Both the position numbers and the translations under genes were made by a program. A stretch of 64,000 nucleotides of DNA, from contig CAWZYM010000271.1 in NCBI GenBank assembly GCA_963966185.1, positions 291,001-355,000 of the forward strand, given 5' to 3'. The stretch is from Rhabditoides inermis (lineage: Eukaryota; Nematoda; Chromadorea; Rhabditida; Rhabditidae). Shown in pieces: positions 48,801 to 60,814 of this stretch; position 1 is the first letter of the stretch, and each line of letters starts with the position of its first letter. The notes below the pieces were generated by a model. That model saw nothing but the letters and a program-made list of their open reading frames with translations, did not search any database and was not told where the DNA came from.

Positions 48801-50048
48801 CCCCGCCGCCTAAGCCCTCACGAGAGTGCCCGCCGCGTTTCCGCCAAACGAAACTTCACGAGAATTCAGATAATCGATTGCGTGTCGATAAATTTGTCGC
48901 GTCGATAGTGTCCGTGTTGGGGATTGGGATTCAACTAATTGTGTCTGATACTAGCATGGTATTCCACTATTCCACAACAAAGTGTATAGTGAAACTGTGA
49001 GAATGAAGAAATGCGTGAATACTCACGGATCGCTGCTGGCGCTGGTGGATGGCGCGTCGTCTGGCTGTGTGCGCAGCTCGTACTGCGGCATGGGGCGGTT
49101 CTTCAGATTCACCAATGGGTACTCGCCTGAAAACACACATCATCTTATGAACATACTCGTTGTCAGAAATGCTGCATGAAACGGACAATAGGGAGAGACA
49201 TGTGACTGGCAGATATAGACATGGTTGAAATAGAAATAGTAGAAAGAGACATGGTGCCATGTATGAATAGACGAGCCATGGTGACTGACCAGTGTTGATA
49301 AATGCGATCTCTCCGGTGACGCGGCGCTGGTACTCGACGGCGTGCGCCAGCATGGCCTCCAGCTCGTGCTGCAGCGCCGTCTGCAATAATACTTAATCAC
49401 AGTCAACTCACAACAATCGCTGTGCACATGTCCGCACTCTTTCTGACTCAGTTGGCGAAAGTCGATGTGTACTTGTAAAAAATCGAAAAAATACCAAGAG
49501 ATAAGTGAGTCTGATAAAACTGATAATTGCACTATCATGTAAGTTCCAATTCAGTACATCACAATTCAACTGATAAATGAGGATTGAACTGATAACTGAG
49601 GAGATGCATCACATGGAACGGCAGCATTCACTCACTCAACTCACAATGAACACAGAAAACGCGTATATGGTTATGGTGCACGTACCAGGTCGTCCTTTTC
49701 GAGGTCGACGTCGTTGAGGTCTGTCCGGTCGTGGTAGTCGAGGAAGCGCGGGCACTTGGCCACGTCGAGGGCGCAGTACTCGGGCGGCGGCACCACCGCC
49801 GCCTCCTCGCTGCTCGTCGAACACTTGCGGGCCGGCGAGTGAGAGTCTGCAGAATGCGCTATGGATACGGTATGACACAGATGAACCAGATATACAAACA
49901 TAGAACAGAGACAATCAAATGATGCGGGTGAAAAGGAGCACTCACCCTTCCGCTTCCTGTCTTTCTTTGGTGATGCGCGGGGAGGCGGGGACGCGGTGGC
50001 GGCTGCCGCGCGCACAGGCGAGCCCTTACCGCGCTTCGGTTTTGTCAT
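42437..50048 (-). CDS. TADA3: Transcriptional adapter 3 (Ada3), SAGA/ATAC-type HAT complex subunit
   Basis: Sixteen exons join in phase to 668 residues: 50048..49946, 49846..49686, 49380..49290, 49126..49027, 47225..47142, 46946..46825, 46714..46611, 46452..46379, 46133..45892, 45822..45635, 45586..45418, 45021..44917, 44821..44712, 44365..44318, 44031..43927, 42637..42437. Blocks align in order with human TADA3: [13 protein letters not shown] (N-terminal), [38 protein letters not shown] (human NDAPNRFWASVEPY), [20 protein letters not shown], then [20 protein letters not shown] (human LAELRKRQAELKALSAHNRT). Ada3 tethers Gcn5-type acetyltransferase modules. The worm protein is about 235 residues longer through Ser/Arg/Pro and acidic insertions in exons 7-11. 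The exon 14 acceptor ends AAG. Intron 4 (47226..49026) contains a whole arginine kinase gene on the other strand. The start at 50048 is preceded by an in-frame longer frame. Confidence 0.88.
42638..43926. other. Last TADA3 intron (1.3 kb), with a tRNA-like segment
   Basis: No exon seen. A minus-strand tRNA-like element lies at 43655..43730 (TTTAGCCTAGTGGCTAGCGA and GGGTTCGATTCC). Confidence 0.5.
44187..44298. repeat. (GA)n tract in a TADA3 intron
   Basis: About 110 bases of GA/GGGA repeats, 20 bases from the exon at 44318..44365. A similar tract is at 45841..45875. Confidence 0.9.
47356..47364 (+). promoter_or_regulatory. TATA-like box of the arginine kinase gene
   Basis: CATAAAAGG, 57 bases before the ATG and inside a TADA3 intron, which suggests the nested gene has its own promoter. 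Confidence 0.45.
47421..48813 (+). CDS. Arginine kinase with Ala/Pro-rich C-terminal tail, nested in TADA3
   Basis: Four exons (47421..47684, 47732..48202, 48255..48449, 48496..48813) give 415 residues. The first 357 or so are a complete phosphagen kinase: the N-terminal ATP-guanido domain ([16 protein letters not shown]), [40 protein letters not shown], and the active-site signature [18 protein letters not shown] with reactive Cys275. It transfers phosphate between ATP and arginine, buffering ATP in muscle and nerve. The normal protein would end near KKLIELEK. Here 58 more residues follow, made of [13 protein letters not shown] repeats with no break in frame or codon style. The gene lies wholly within intron 4 of the TADA3 gene on the opposite strand, with a TATA-like box 57 bases upstream. 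Confidence 0.95.
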
Positions 50049-52247
50049 ACCTGTGGTTGTGTACCTGAACGAGTTCTTATGAACATGGCCAAAGAGGGAG
50101 ATGTGACCATTGACAATGTTTTCTCGTGGCACGGGATGGACACCAATGTGCGCGATACCGTAACGCGGGTGTTAGTGACAGGCTGCCAGGAAAGCGAGGT
50201 GAAAATCAATATCCGGTGACTCTTACATGGATTTTCCGTGTTCATAACGTGACTTCAACAGTTGTATAACAAAACTATACAATTGTAACAATGCGTAATG
50301 AGTGAGAATGCGAACGCGGGAAAGGGAAACTGCTGGTAGAGAGAGAGACATGTGTGTGGTGTGTGGTGGGTCGGTAGAGGCCGCGGCAAATGCGTAGGGG
50401 ACGCGCTATTGATCGATACGGATCGACTGACGTCTCGGGCCGTGGCCCCGACCCGGCAGGAAACGGGAATCGATCGGTCAGGCAAGCCGAACAACACAAA
50501 ACATCAACAAACGTAGTGATAAGACAGTAACCGGGTCGGAATAAACAAGCCGATTTCGCAGACGGTGGAATAGAGCGGCAAAGGGAAAATTTTAGCTGGC
50601 GTGAAAGAGACGCGAGGCGGACGCGAGTGCGGTTTCCCGCCGAGACCAATTTGAATGAAGAGAGGCTTGAGGGCGCCGGCTGCTGTCTGATGCACACTGC
50701 ACACACACACATACAAATGCTACTGCAGCTGTCGAATGACCAGGCAACGGTGTTGACAGAAACTTCAGCAGCATGTAGACGAACACCAATCGAAAATGGT
50801 ACATAACATCATGACCACAGCAGTTGAAAAGAAAACCTGTTTTATAAAAGACCGAAATAGCTACGATAGAACTAATCTATCTATGCGAAAATGAATTTTC
50901 GAAAGGTGGTTCAATATACACATAGAACGTGGTAATAAACACTACGCACTCAACCAGCACTACAAAACACTACTATCTTAATATATAACACGGCCTGTCC
51001 TGTCTGTAAGTGACGCTGATGCGGCGCTCTCTAAATACCCCTGGGTCGTAGCTAGCATGTCACTTCGTTTTTTCGTCTTTTGAGGGCAGGCGCACTTTTT
51101 TCAAAAAAAGAAACCTCTTGCAAAAAGCTTGCAGTAAAATTTATAACCAATGTGTTTGAAGTTGTTTTATTGTTTCTGAAGTTTATAGATAGTTAGCCCA
51201 ACGAATGAGTTCCACTCTTTTCGCAAAAGACACTCTTTTAACAAGGTGATTTAACAACGATCAAATTCCTGTATGATGTTATCGATTTGACAAAATTTCG
51301 CATGAGAACCCAAGATCGAACCCGCGGACTGTTCTGCTTGCTAAGCGAGAGCGTTATCTTTACGCCACAGGGTTATGTGAGAGAATCCGTGGAGTAAAGA
51401 GAGCATCGGCAAATACAAATATGCTGTGCAATTTGTTCTGTGTACGGTATTTTCAAACTTCACGATAATGTTTCACCGAAAAATCGCGAGCTAAAAGTGC
51501 AAGCCTAGTGTATTCTGTTATAATAGACTCATCTAACCAGATTTGGACAATATTTTAGATGATGGATTTCACCATGTGAGTACGTGCAACAGTGCCCGTG
51601 CATAAAGCTTCCAATTGACGCTTCGAAATTCTTAAAGACTGCGACGAGCGGAGAGAGTACAGACGACTAGCGCAAGTGTCTTTCTATTACTCATTTCGAC
51701 GACGCTGCCGACCACGTGCCTGTACAGCTTGGCCGCGTCGACTTTGTTCTCTGTGAAAGCTCCCCTTTCCCTTCTGCCTACAGTCTCCCTGCCGCTTCCA
51801 CCAACCCCTTTTCGAGCCCCAGTGTTACACACCCGGTGATTCTATTGAGCATTAGGAAGTATTGACTCGATTGGTCTCGATATGTGTACAGTGTAAATAG
51901 GATGTTTGTCTGAAGTATGAATCGTTATTATTTATTTTGGTGTAGAAACTGATAAGACACTATTCCGCGTAAATGAGATGTTTGAGATTTGAGAAAGTAT
52001 GCTTTTCATTGGTGTAAAAACAGATAAGACTCTTTCGCAATATGGGAACACAAGTGATTTCTACACGTCAGCGGTGATAACGGAAAACGGTCTAAACGCA
52101 ACAAATACGCATAGAATCAACAAAAAAAACAATCATGCGGACACCAAACACGAAACGCTACAACACCACGCGAAAAGAACATTCGAATAACTATCTGTAC
52201 AATATACACACACATCTACCATGAGAAAGATACACTATGATACACTA
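50049..52247. other. Upstream of TADA3, mostly intergenic
   Basis: No gene recognised. A tRNA-like segment is at about 51305..51375 (minus strand, GCGGGTTCGATC), and a TADA3 exon fragment lies at 51697..51742. Confidence 0.5.
51697..51742 (-). pseudogene. 46-base copy of a TADA3 exon
   Basis: About 46 bases match exon 12 of the TADA3 gene (44934..44979) with four or five changes. The local translation reads DAAKLYRHVVGSVVE against [15 protein letters not shown]. No neighbouring TADA3 exons or splice sites are found, so it is an isolated fragment. Confidence 0.6.
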
Positions 52248-52345
52248 TGTCTTGAACGACCTCCTCTTCTTCTGCCTATATGCTGTCGGGTAGTTTGAGC
52301 CCTTGGAGAGCTGGTCGCGGGTGAGGAGGAGTCGACACTACACCA
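52248..52345 (-). CDS. Possible last exon of an unrecognised gene
   Basis: After a GTGTAG acceptor the frame reads LLTRDQLSKGSNYPTAYRQK and ends KRRSFKT before a TAG at about 52246-52248. The composition is exon-like, but I could not link it with confidence to upstream exons. It could belong with the small exon starting at 53415. Confidence 0.25.
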
Positions 52346-53159
52346 GCCTGTAGTATGTAATGTTATGTTTTCTTACTTTTTTCTGACTGAGTGTAGCCAA
52401 TAGTAGTTATTAAAAAGTTATCACTTGTTTTCACACAGTGTCATTACATCAAAAACGTAATTTCCAAAGTAGTTTTCGAATGATAATGAAGCAATAGAAC
52501 CCGCGCCTCTTCATCCAAGCGCTATAACAACACAAACCCGGTTGATCTCACACGCTGCGCGCGGCCGGGCTATTTATTGCACTATGACAGCATTCGCCAG
52601 CGAGACTGATGTTTTCTGATTGGGAATCTCTATGAATGACTGTGATTTCAACAATAATCATTAAGACTGACTCTGTTTTGCTAACATCGAAACAGCTGAC
52701 TCACCAGCTTTATATCTTTTGCGAGACTGTTCGATGCGAGGTTTTCTTTGCCATTGTACCTCGCTTCAGTTACGTGAAGATTTTTTTTAGGATATGAATT
52801 GTCAAAAAAAACTCAAAACGATGACTGTACAGAAGGGACAAGTTTCGAAGAACACACGTCATCAGAAGTTGGTGATGGCTGGCCCTGCCTGGCTTTGATC
52901 GTGAGTTTTCTCAAACTACGCAAACCCGGCGCGCATTGGTTGCTCGCAGCGGCGGGGCTATGTCAACGATTGCAACAGCAGACAGAACACGACTCGGTCC
53001 GGCGTCGAAGGGTTATCATGAGTCTTTCGAGACATTTCCCTTCGGCACAAACTTGACCGTACTCGTCATTTTGTTTTTTTGGGAAATTAAACTATGGAAT
53101 TATGGTTTATGGAACAATATGATCATTATAACTCTGCTGCGCTACGTCATAACGCTATT

Positions 53160-53415
53160 TGTGAGTCTGTAACCGTAAACGCAAACGTAGGGGGGAAGAC
53201 GTGCTTTATTCGGGTAGTTAAACGCAATGTATATGGGGTTTAGCACCATCGACTGTCGACGGATCGGGCGACGGGGTCGCCTCATCTCTTGCTTGGTCTT
53301 GGCTGGTACCGGCTTGCGTGGAGAAAGTGCGAACGAGATAAACGGCTGCGGCTAAAAGTGATTAAAAAACTTACCTGGGCTGAACGTGCTGAAACGTGTG
53401 GAAAAGACTGAGACA
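53160..53415 (-). CDS. Possible small gene start
   Basis: TATAAAG on the minus strand (about 53484) precedes an ATG at 53415: MSQSFPHVSARSAQ then a GTAAGT donor. Downstream, two frames stay open. One reads KPVPAKTKQEMRRPRRPI and continues to about 53160; the other reads AGTSQDQARDEATPSPDPS and stops just before AATAAA at 53203-53208. Which acceptor is used decides the product, and the shortest introns would be implausibly small. No family recognised. Confidence 0.25.
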
Positions 53416-54358
53416 TGAGAAAAAGGATGTTATCGTATACCAGTGGTGGGAGCGGAGAACGCAGCGCGAAATGAAGGGTGCCACACTTTATAGTTTCGAT
53501 ACATCGCGTACGCAACGCTCACTGCACGGCGCGCGACGCAGCCGATTTTCCAACTTTCCAGATTTTCCAACAAGCCGATTTGCCTTCTTTGAAGCACTTC
53601 TGACATTCCTCTCTCTTATATTCAGATTCTGTTCCGTTTTTTTTTCACCTTCTCTATTCTTATTTCATTTTGCCCTTGACTTCGCCTACAAAAAAAAACA
53701 CAGTAACATTGAGGAATTCACAAAGCAGGAAGAGTATTTCACATCTTCACATATGAATGAAAAACAGAACACCTGTTTTGGCTCATTGTCCTGCAAACAG
53801 GCTACATATGCGTACTATATTTAGTGTTACTGACTAAATGATAGAATCAATTAAGAACATCCTTCGTGGTGGGCCTACTGCCTGAACGCTCATCAGAGAT
53901 CATCAACAAAAAATATCAACTTTTTTTCAACGATTGATATATCATTGTATCATTCAATACACCTCACTACTCATTTCATGACGAACGAGTCAACAGAACA
54001 AACTGGAAAGGACAATTCGCATAAGTTCACATCTCATAGTAGTGTCCTTGACATTTGGTTCAAAGTGTGACCGTTGTGATTTGGTTCTTGTGAAAACGGT
54101 GTTCGGCTCAAAACTTACATTTGAGTGAACCCAATTAGTGCTGATGCTCCATTTGTATGTTTATGAAAATCACCGTTGTTCAGAAAATTACAATGAACAG
54201 CGATGCTATGATTACAGCCATAAATTAATTATCATGAAAATTCTCTCGAGAGAAAGTGCCTATTTACTCAACACTTTCTGAAGAACACTAACCGAATCAC
54301 AAGTACCTGACATTTTGTGCACTACTACTCATTTCAGTGTTCTTTACGACTCACCCAA

Positions 54359-55967
54359 ATGTGGTCGATAGGTCTTCAAGTGACCCTATCCATCGCCACA
54401 TCGGCTCTGTCTCTCATCTCCAACCTCTTTCTACTACTTGTCATAGTTCGAGCAAATTGTGCCAACAGTCTCAAGCAATACAGACATCTACTTGTCATAT
54501 TTGGTATCGTCAATCTCTTGTACAGCATTATTATCATTGTCGTCATGCCGGTGAGAGAACTGAACTTTTCCGAAATATGTTTTTTTTAATTAATGTGAGC
54601 ACCTTTTCCAGATGACGTTATCGTCTCCCAACGCTTACGTGGAAATCAGTGTGTCTCCGCTCTTGAATGGCCTCCCTCGCAGTCCGTTTATGATTGCATA
54701 TGCATCTGTCTACATTCTCTGTCTCGTATCACTCACAGCGCAGTTTCTCTACAGATACGTTGCCATATGTCGGTGAGATGCACATTCACACGTTTGCATC
54801 ATTACATGCATTACTACACTCAGGCCTGCGCTACTGCAAAAGTTGTTTCGGTACACGGCCGTATATGTGCTCATAACACTGTATTTTGTCATATCTTTCA
54901 ATGTTGGTTTGATTATCGGCGCACCTGGGTCGGAAGATGTAAGAGAATCATGAAAAACATCTTTATCTATACAGTCTTTACCAGTTATCACAACACATGC
55001 TCGAAAACTACAACTACACATTCACAGAAGGTTGCGCGATAGGATTCCAGTTTCGATTCGTGAGTTCGTTTCTATTAACTATTAACGCAGTTACGGTTGT
55101 TTTAGCATGGCAGCGTCACGAATACAACACATTTTTCAACGAAAGCTATCGTTGGACTAGGAGTGCTTGTTATCGATATGGTTGGTAGTTGATATTAGCA
55201 CGTGATTACTATCAAGCACATAGACGTTCTTGTTTACCATCATCATATTCACTATTATTAATATGCTACGTGCGTTTTCGCGAGGAGATTTGCCGGCAGT
55301 TTTCAAAGCACAACAAATACAGCTGTTTCGCGCTCTCGTGTTGCAGGTTAGTTGTACTGTGAACGTTTGAGACAAGATAATCACCTTCAGTTAGTCTTTA
55401 GTCATACATTTGCAAACCTAGTTCTTTACATGCATAGTGCCCAGGGGTGAGTTGAGTCCTTTTCGTTGAACCCTCGTTATATCCCTTCTCGGACAGACAA
55501 ACTATCTTTTATATAGCAGTCTGCCCTGTAACTGTCAGACTGTTTTGTCAATGTCAGTAATGGAACATTGCAGCTATCTGCACCTCTTTTATTCAACTTT
55601 TTCCCTGTCATGATATTCACTGTTTCGCCGCTGTTTGGTATACAACTTCCCGCTACTAACTGGCTGATGTTCTCTGTGTCTCTTTATCCCATTCTTGATC
55701 CATTCATCATGATCTATTTCATACGGGATCTGAGGGAAACCGCGAAACTAATGCTAGAAGGTGAACTGTGCACTACACACTGAGCTGAAATAGCTATGAC
55801 CTTCTAGAAAGCGTTAATGAGCCGAGCCCTTTTCAGGTTCTATGATGACTGTGGTTCGAATGACGCAGCGCGATCCTTCCCAGTCGACCACAGGCAGTCC
55901 GGTCGTCTCTAGATGCAACGTCGTACATCCCATGACAAACATTTGGAATGATGTACACCACATGTGA
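54359..55967 (+). CDS. STR-like 7TM chemoreceptor
   Basis: Eight exons (54359..54550, 54612..54772, 54824..54938, 54985..55059, 55106..55180, 55224..55346, 55574..55760, 55837..55967) give 352 residues, the usual size for the nematode Str superfamily. TM1 is SALSLISNLFLLLVIV, TM2 begins YRHLLVIFGIVNLLYS, TM3 ends SLTAQFLYRYVAICR, TM4 is YVLITLYFVISFNVGLIIG, and the loop before TM6 is FKAQQIQLFRALVLQ. TM6 is LLFNFFPVMIFTVSP and TM7 holds YPILDPFIMIYFIRDLR. These are hallmarks of worm odorant-type receptors, normally in chemosensory cilia. A TTTCAG lies 23 bases before the ATG. If the last intron is not removed the frame ends at 55783 with ELCTTH; I prefer the spliced tail because both sites and the phase fit. 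Confidence 0.85.
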
Positions 55968-56320
55968 TTGTGAGAGAATCAGATTTCGCCAATCATCGCG
56001 CTAACTAACACTTATCGACTCGTTCGGTAAGTGTGAGTTAGCGGAGTTTGGTATTATCGTAATGCTGATGCGTTGGGGAGTGATGCACTTTGTCTTGTGT
56101 ACTTTTTTTTAGGTCAATACTCCTTTGAGAATTGTTTTTGTCTTTCGTGACAGTTATACCCGAGGGTATGGAAAATTTAAGTAACTATCGCGTTTGTTCG
56201 GCTCAAATTGAAGAAAAAAAAGTTCTGAAGGAACGTTTGTAATTCTATTCTAAAAAACAGTTTGTGTTTTTTTCACGTGAATGATCACAGCTTTAAAAGT
56301 ACAGTGGCGACTTTGTCATT

Positions 56321-56326
56321 TTTATT
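56321..56326 (-). terminator. Poly(A) signal of the synapsin gene
   Basis: AATAAA on the minus strand, about 320 bases past the last synapsin codon read. Confidence 0.45.
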
Positions 56327-56647
56327 CGAACACACACACATTTGATCTGAAACGGTTCTGAGAGGGTGACGGAAAAGCGACGCAATCGAAGGCAAACAGC
56401 GTCGTGAGATGGGGCGATGGGGAGGCGGAACGGAAAAGAGATCGGTAGGCGAAGAAAGTGTGAGTGTTCAAGTGTTCAAGTGTGAGTTTCTCCGAATATG
56501 CCCGCAAACGTGCGCTTCAGCTGACCCATCGTATCGTCCGCAAAGTTTGGCGCGACCGGCGGCTCCGTCTGAACTTTCCACTAGTTTTTTTGTTTCTCTA
56601 TCGTGACAGTCACATGTCGCCGTAATTACACTCTACGTACCTGAACC

Positions 56648-59095
56648 CTACAGTACAGTATACCCTCGCATTCTCACCTCGATGGAATAAGCGCGCGGCG
56701 GGCGAGGTGGCTGTCGCGGCTGTTCCGAAGGCTGAACGTGCGACTGGGACATGGCGGAAGGCATCTGCAAGCTGGATTGAGCAGCGATCACAACGGGACG
56801 GTCGCATGTTAAAAAAAACACGGCAAGTGTCGCTGATTTGGCGCGCGATTCCGGGGAAAGTATCGCCAACTTTTGGGTGAGCTGTCGCACAAAACACTCC
56901 CCAGAGTGAGATGGGGAAAGTGTCGGGAAGGGCTCATCGCGAAATGGAACGCAGAAGAGCGAGGAAGACTGCGAGAGAGTAGTAGTTACAGATACAATAC
57001 AGCCCATGCCCCACCCCCTTGATCACACCCCCTTTTGACACCCATTACCTATCCTAACGATTCTGGGATGAGGTTGTAGAGAACATTTTTACCCCTCCTC
57101 TTCATTTCATTACCTAGCCCGACAACCAAAGTATCAGGTGATAGGGAAAAAATTTCTCTATCACCTGATCACCAGGGTCGTTAGGGTAGGTAGTGGTTGT
57201 CAAAAGGGGGTGGGACCAAGGGGGCGGGCCATGGGCTGTATTGTATCTGTAACTACTAACACTAAAACTACTAAAAACTACTAAAAAATACTAAAAACTA
57301 CTAAAAACGGTTTTAGATCAGTGACCTCCTAGGGTTTCTCTGATATCAGTTTGGTCACCATCGGCTTCTGTGACCTAAACGACACTCCATGTAATAGTAA
57401 CGATGCATGTAGGAGCACGATGTGCTCGTTGTTCGCTGTGATTAGTGAGTGACTGACCGGCGCGCCGCCTCCATTCGACAGCTTGTGCTCCTTCGGCAGG
57501 CGACTCGGCGTCGACGTGCCACTCTGCCACCTGATAAAATGTGCTTTGCCATCTCTCCCTTTTTTGTTCACTGTAGTTTTTTTCCTGTGTGAAAGAGATC
57601 ACCCCGGTTTTCAAACCATTTGTCTGCAAGAAAACTCATTCCCGTTGTCGCATGTACCCAACAATGAAAGATAGTAGAGGTCCAACAACACTTTCCGGCT
57701 TCCACCCACCCTTTGCCGTTCGTCCTCACAGGCGTGCTGGTTCCGGTCAGGTCGCCCAGCCCGTTCAGCGTGCTATTCGAGGTCGACGCCGAGATGCAAC
57801 TCCGCTCCGACGTGTTGCTCTGACAACGATACACAACTATTTTTTTTGTATTCGTTCTTTGTGAATGATGAATTATCTCCACAAACCTAATAAGCAAAGC
57901 AAGCGGAAACGTAACACAGTACGCAACAGTAAGCAAAAACGGTTTGCGTAAAACTTGACTCACGTCTAAGCTCATCTTCTTGCTGGTCGCCATCATGCGT
58001 AGTAGATGGGCGATGGCCCTTCGGTCCTCCTCCTGACTCTCCCCGTAGAACGACACGACGTCGTTTACCGCGTGGATGAACTCTCGGCCTTCCCTGGGTT
58101 GTTTGTTTTAATGTTTTTTTTTCTGTTTTGTCTTCTTCTCCTTTTTTGTGTTAGCACAATCAGTAAACCTCACTTTACTTTTTTTGTCGAATGTCGTCAA
58201 GCGATTCTCATTATGAACCAAAAGTGACCTACAACTAAAGTCGCTTTTCTATTTGCGTTTCACAAAGTGCAAGTTTGGGATTCGAGTGTATTACTAACTA
58301 AATGTCAGAATTTGAGTAGCTTCACCCACAGAGTATACTGTGTTGGCCATCTAAGCAATCGTATCTGAAAAAAAACAAGGGATCACCTGGATACTAGAAT
58401 ATCAATCGACACGACGCTCATAGCACCACACTGCTCCGAGATCGCATCCAGAAACGACTTGTGACTGAAACGAGGTACGGTAACGTACTGTACTGTAAGG
58501 AAAACTCAAAATGTCATTCGAACTGATAAGCTATACGATGTGAGTTATAGAATGTACATACATACATAGATGCAACGAATTCACGAAATAGAAAAAAGAA
58601 GCTCACCGATCGTTGGTAGTGATCTGCTCCAAAACCGCCGAACCGACGTTGCTCTTCCAATGTCTGAAATCTTTTTTTTCTCACTTTCTATTTCTCCCTC
58701 TCTCTCTCTTTCTCACTCTCTCACACCCCTCTTCTGTCCTTCTCTTTCTATACTGTTTTTATGAATCATAACGCAGAACGTCGGAAATGCGGCAACGCAC
58801 AAGTCATGTTGGTTCGAGCCGAACCCTTCTTCGACTCACCGTCCGATGCTGCGTCGAATGAACGTCTTGTACTCGCCGCCGATGCGCTGCACATGCGTGT
58901 CGTACTTGGCGTCGATGAACGGCTCCACTTCCACCTGGAAAAGTGAAACGATTGATATCAGTTAAAATTATTCATCTCAAATCGGGTAATGGTTTGGATT
59001 CGATTTCGGGTTATCGGGAAGTCGGTAGATGACTTGGGTCCGGTTCCTCAGCAGCAGAAGCTTGGTCGCAGCATCCTCGATGCGTCGGGCGATCG

Positions 59096-59132
<37 letters not shown>

Positions 59133-59233
59133 AGAGAGAGAGAGAGAAAGAGAGAGAAAGAGAGAGAGGGAGAGAGAGAGAGAGAGAGAGAAAGAGAAAG
59201 AGAGAGAGAGGAAGAGAGAGAAGAAGAGAGAGA

Positions 59234-59282
<49 letters not shown>

Positions 59283-60229
59283 CTGTAGCCCACCTCGAGT
59301 GGCTCCTTTCCCACCAGCTGCAGCATCCCCTCGCAGTCTAGTAACTCCTCTGCTGAGTTGATCTTCATCTAAACACGTAATCGTTACATTTCAGAGTTTG
59401 CATGGCTGGCGCTTCTCACACGGACAGTTATTCGCGATCGTTTCTTTGTTCGATCAGTGTGTAGAAGTTTCTCTGTTTCATTGCCTATGTCAAACGTCCA
59501 CCCACCTTTCCATTGCCGCGGCCGCCGTCGCGCACACTCACCACGATCGGGTAGCTGCACGTGGCGTGCTGAAAGCAAAACTGCATGTAGCTTCTCCAAC
59601 TGCATGTAGCTTCTCCCCTCGACGATGTCTTCCAACTACCTCCAAAACGCCCCCCAACCACTTCCAAACTCTGGTGATCGCCCAACTGCTTTGAACGACT
59701 TCGAAAACGATTTTCGAAGAGACTGACCACGCCTGTGAAGATGGTGAGACCCCCCTGGCACTCACAAACTTCTTGAAGTTGGGGTAGTGTATTGTGGGGA
59801 GGAAAGGAAGGCGCGAGCCGTCCGAGAGGGTCACCTTGCGCAAATCCTTCTTCTGAACAGAGGCATGTCAACGAACTTCGATCAACGATTGCTCACCATA
59901 TTGGCTTTGTCGAGAAACGCTTCCATAGAGGAGTGGGAGTTGAGGAAGGGAACGCGGGCGGCAATCAAGGCACTGAACAAACTATTTACACGGCAAAAAA
60001 AACACGTGAATTGAGATAAATGAGGATGAACGAGTCAACCAGACAAAACAAATTCCGTCACTCACTATCAGAAAAACAATCGTTTTAGTATCAGCAAAAC
60101 GTACAGGACTCAACTCAATCGCGAGCATCGACCACTGACCGTATGACGCGGCGCGACGCCGCGCCCCTCTCCGCGCCCGGACCGATGAACGCGCAGTGCG
60201 GGGTGAATTGGCTGGAAAGGTGAGGAATG

Positions 60230-60271
<42 letters not shown>

Positions 60272-60780
60272 CTCGACTCACTCACCGCGTGTCTCTTCCC
60301 GGCTGGCTGGTCTCTACCGTGCATGTGTACTCTGTGCACATGATATCCAGCTCGGAGAAATCGGCCTAAATCTTCGTGTGGATCGAGTTGATTCAAACGT
60401 CGTTCATTGAAAAAGCTAACAATGCGATTTCAGATAGGTGATTTGATCAGATTGAAATCAGTAACTGACAGTCGCAACGTCAACCCAAGCGTGAGACCAA
60501 GCACACCACCCCTCCTTCACGTCGGATCCCGACAAGAAGGAAGCACCGACAGACACTTCACTCAGACTAAACCCTTTGTGTTTCATCTCCGTTGTTGTAT
60601 TCTTGATATCGGCAGTAAATCAATTCAAAATCAGTGACTCGCCTGCTCTACCCTGATCATGAAGTCGCCGGGAGCGCGAAAGTACTTGCTCCTGAAAAGA
60701 AGAGAAAGGCTTGAGTGAGTCTGTCTATGACGATGTGAGGGCGCTGGTATAAGTGATATAGGAAAAAGGAAAGAGAGAGG

Positions 60781-60814
<34 letters not shown>

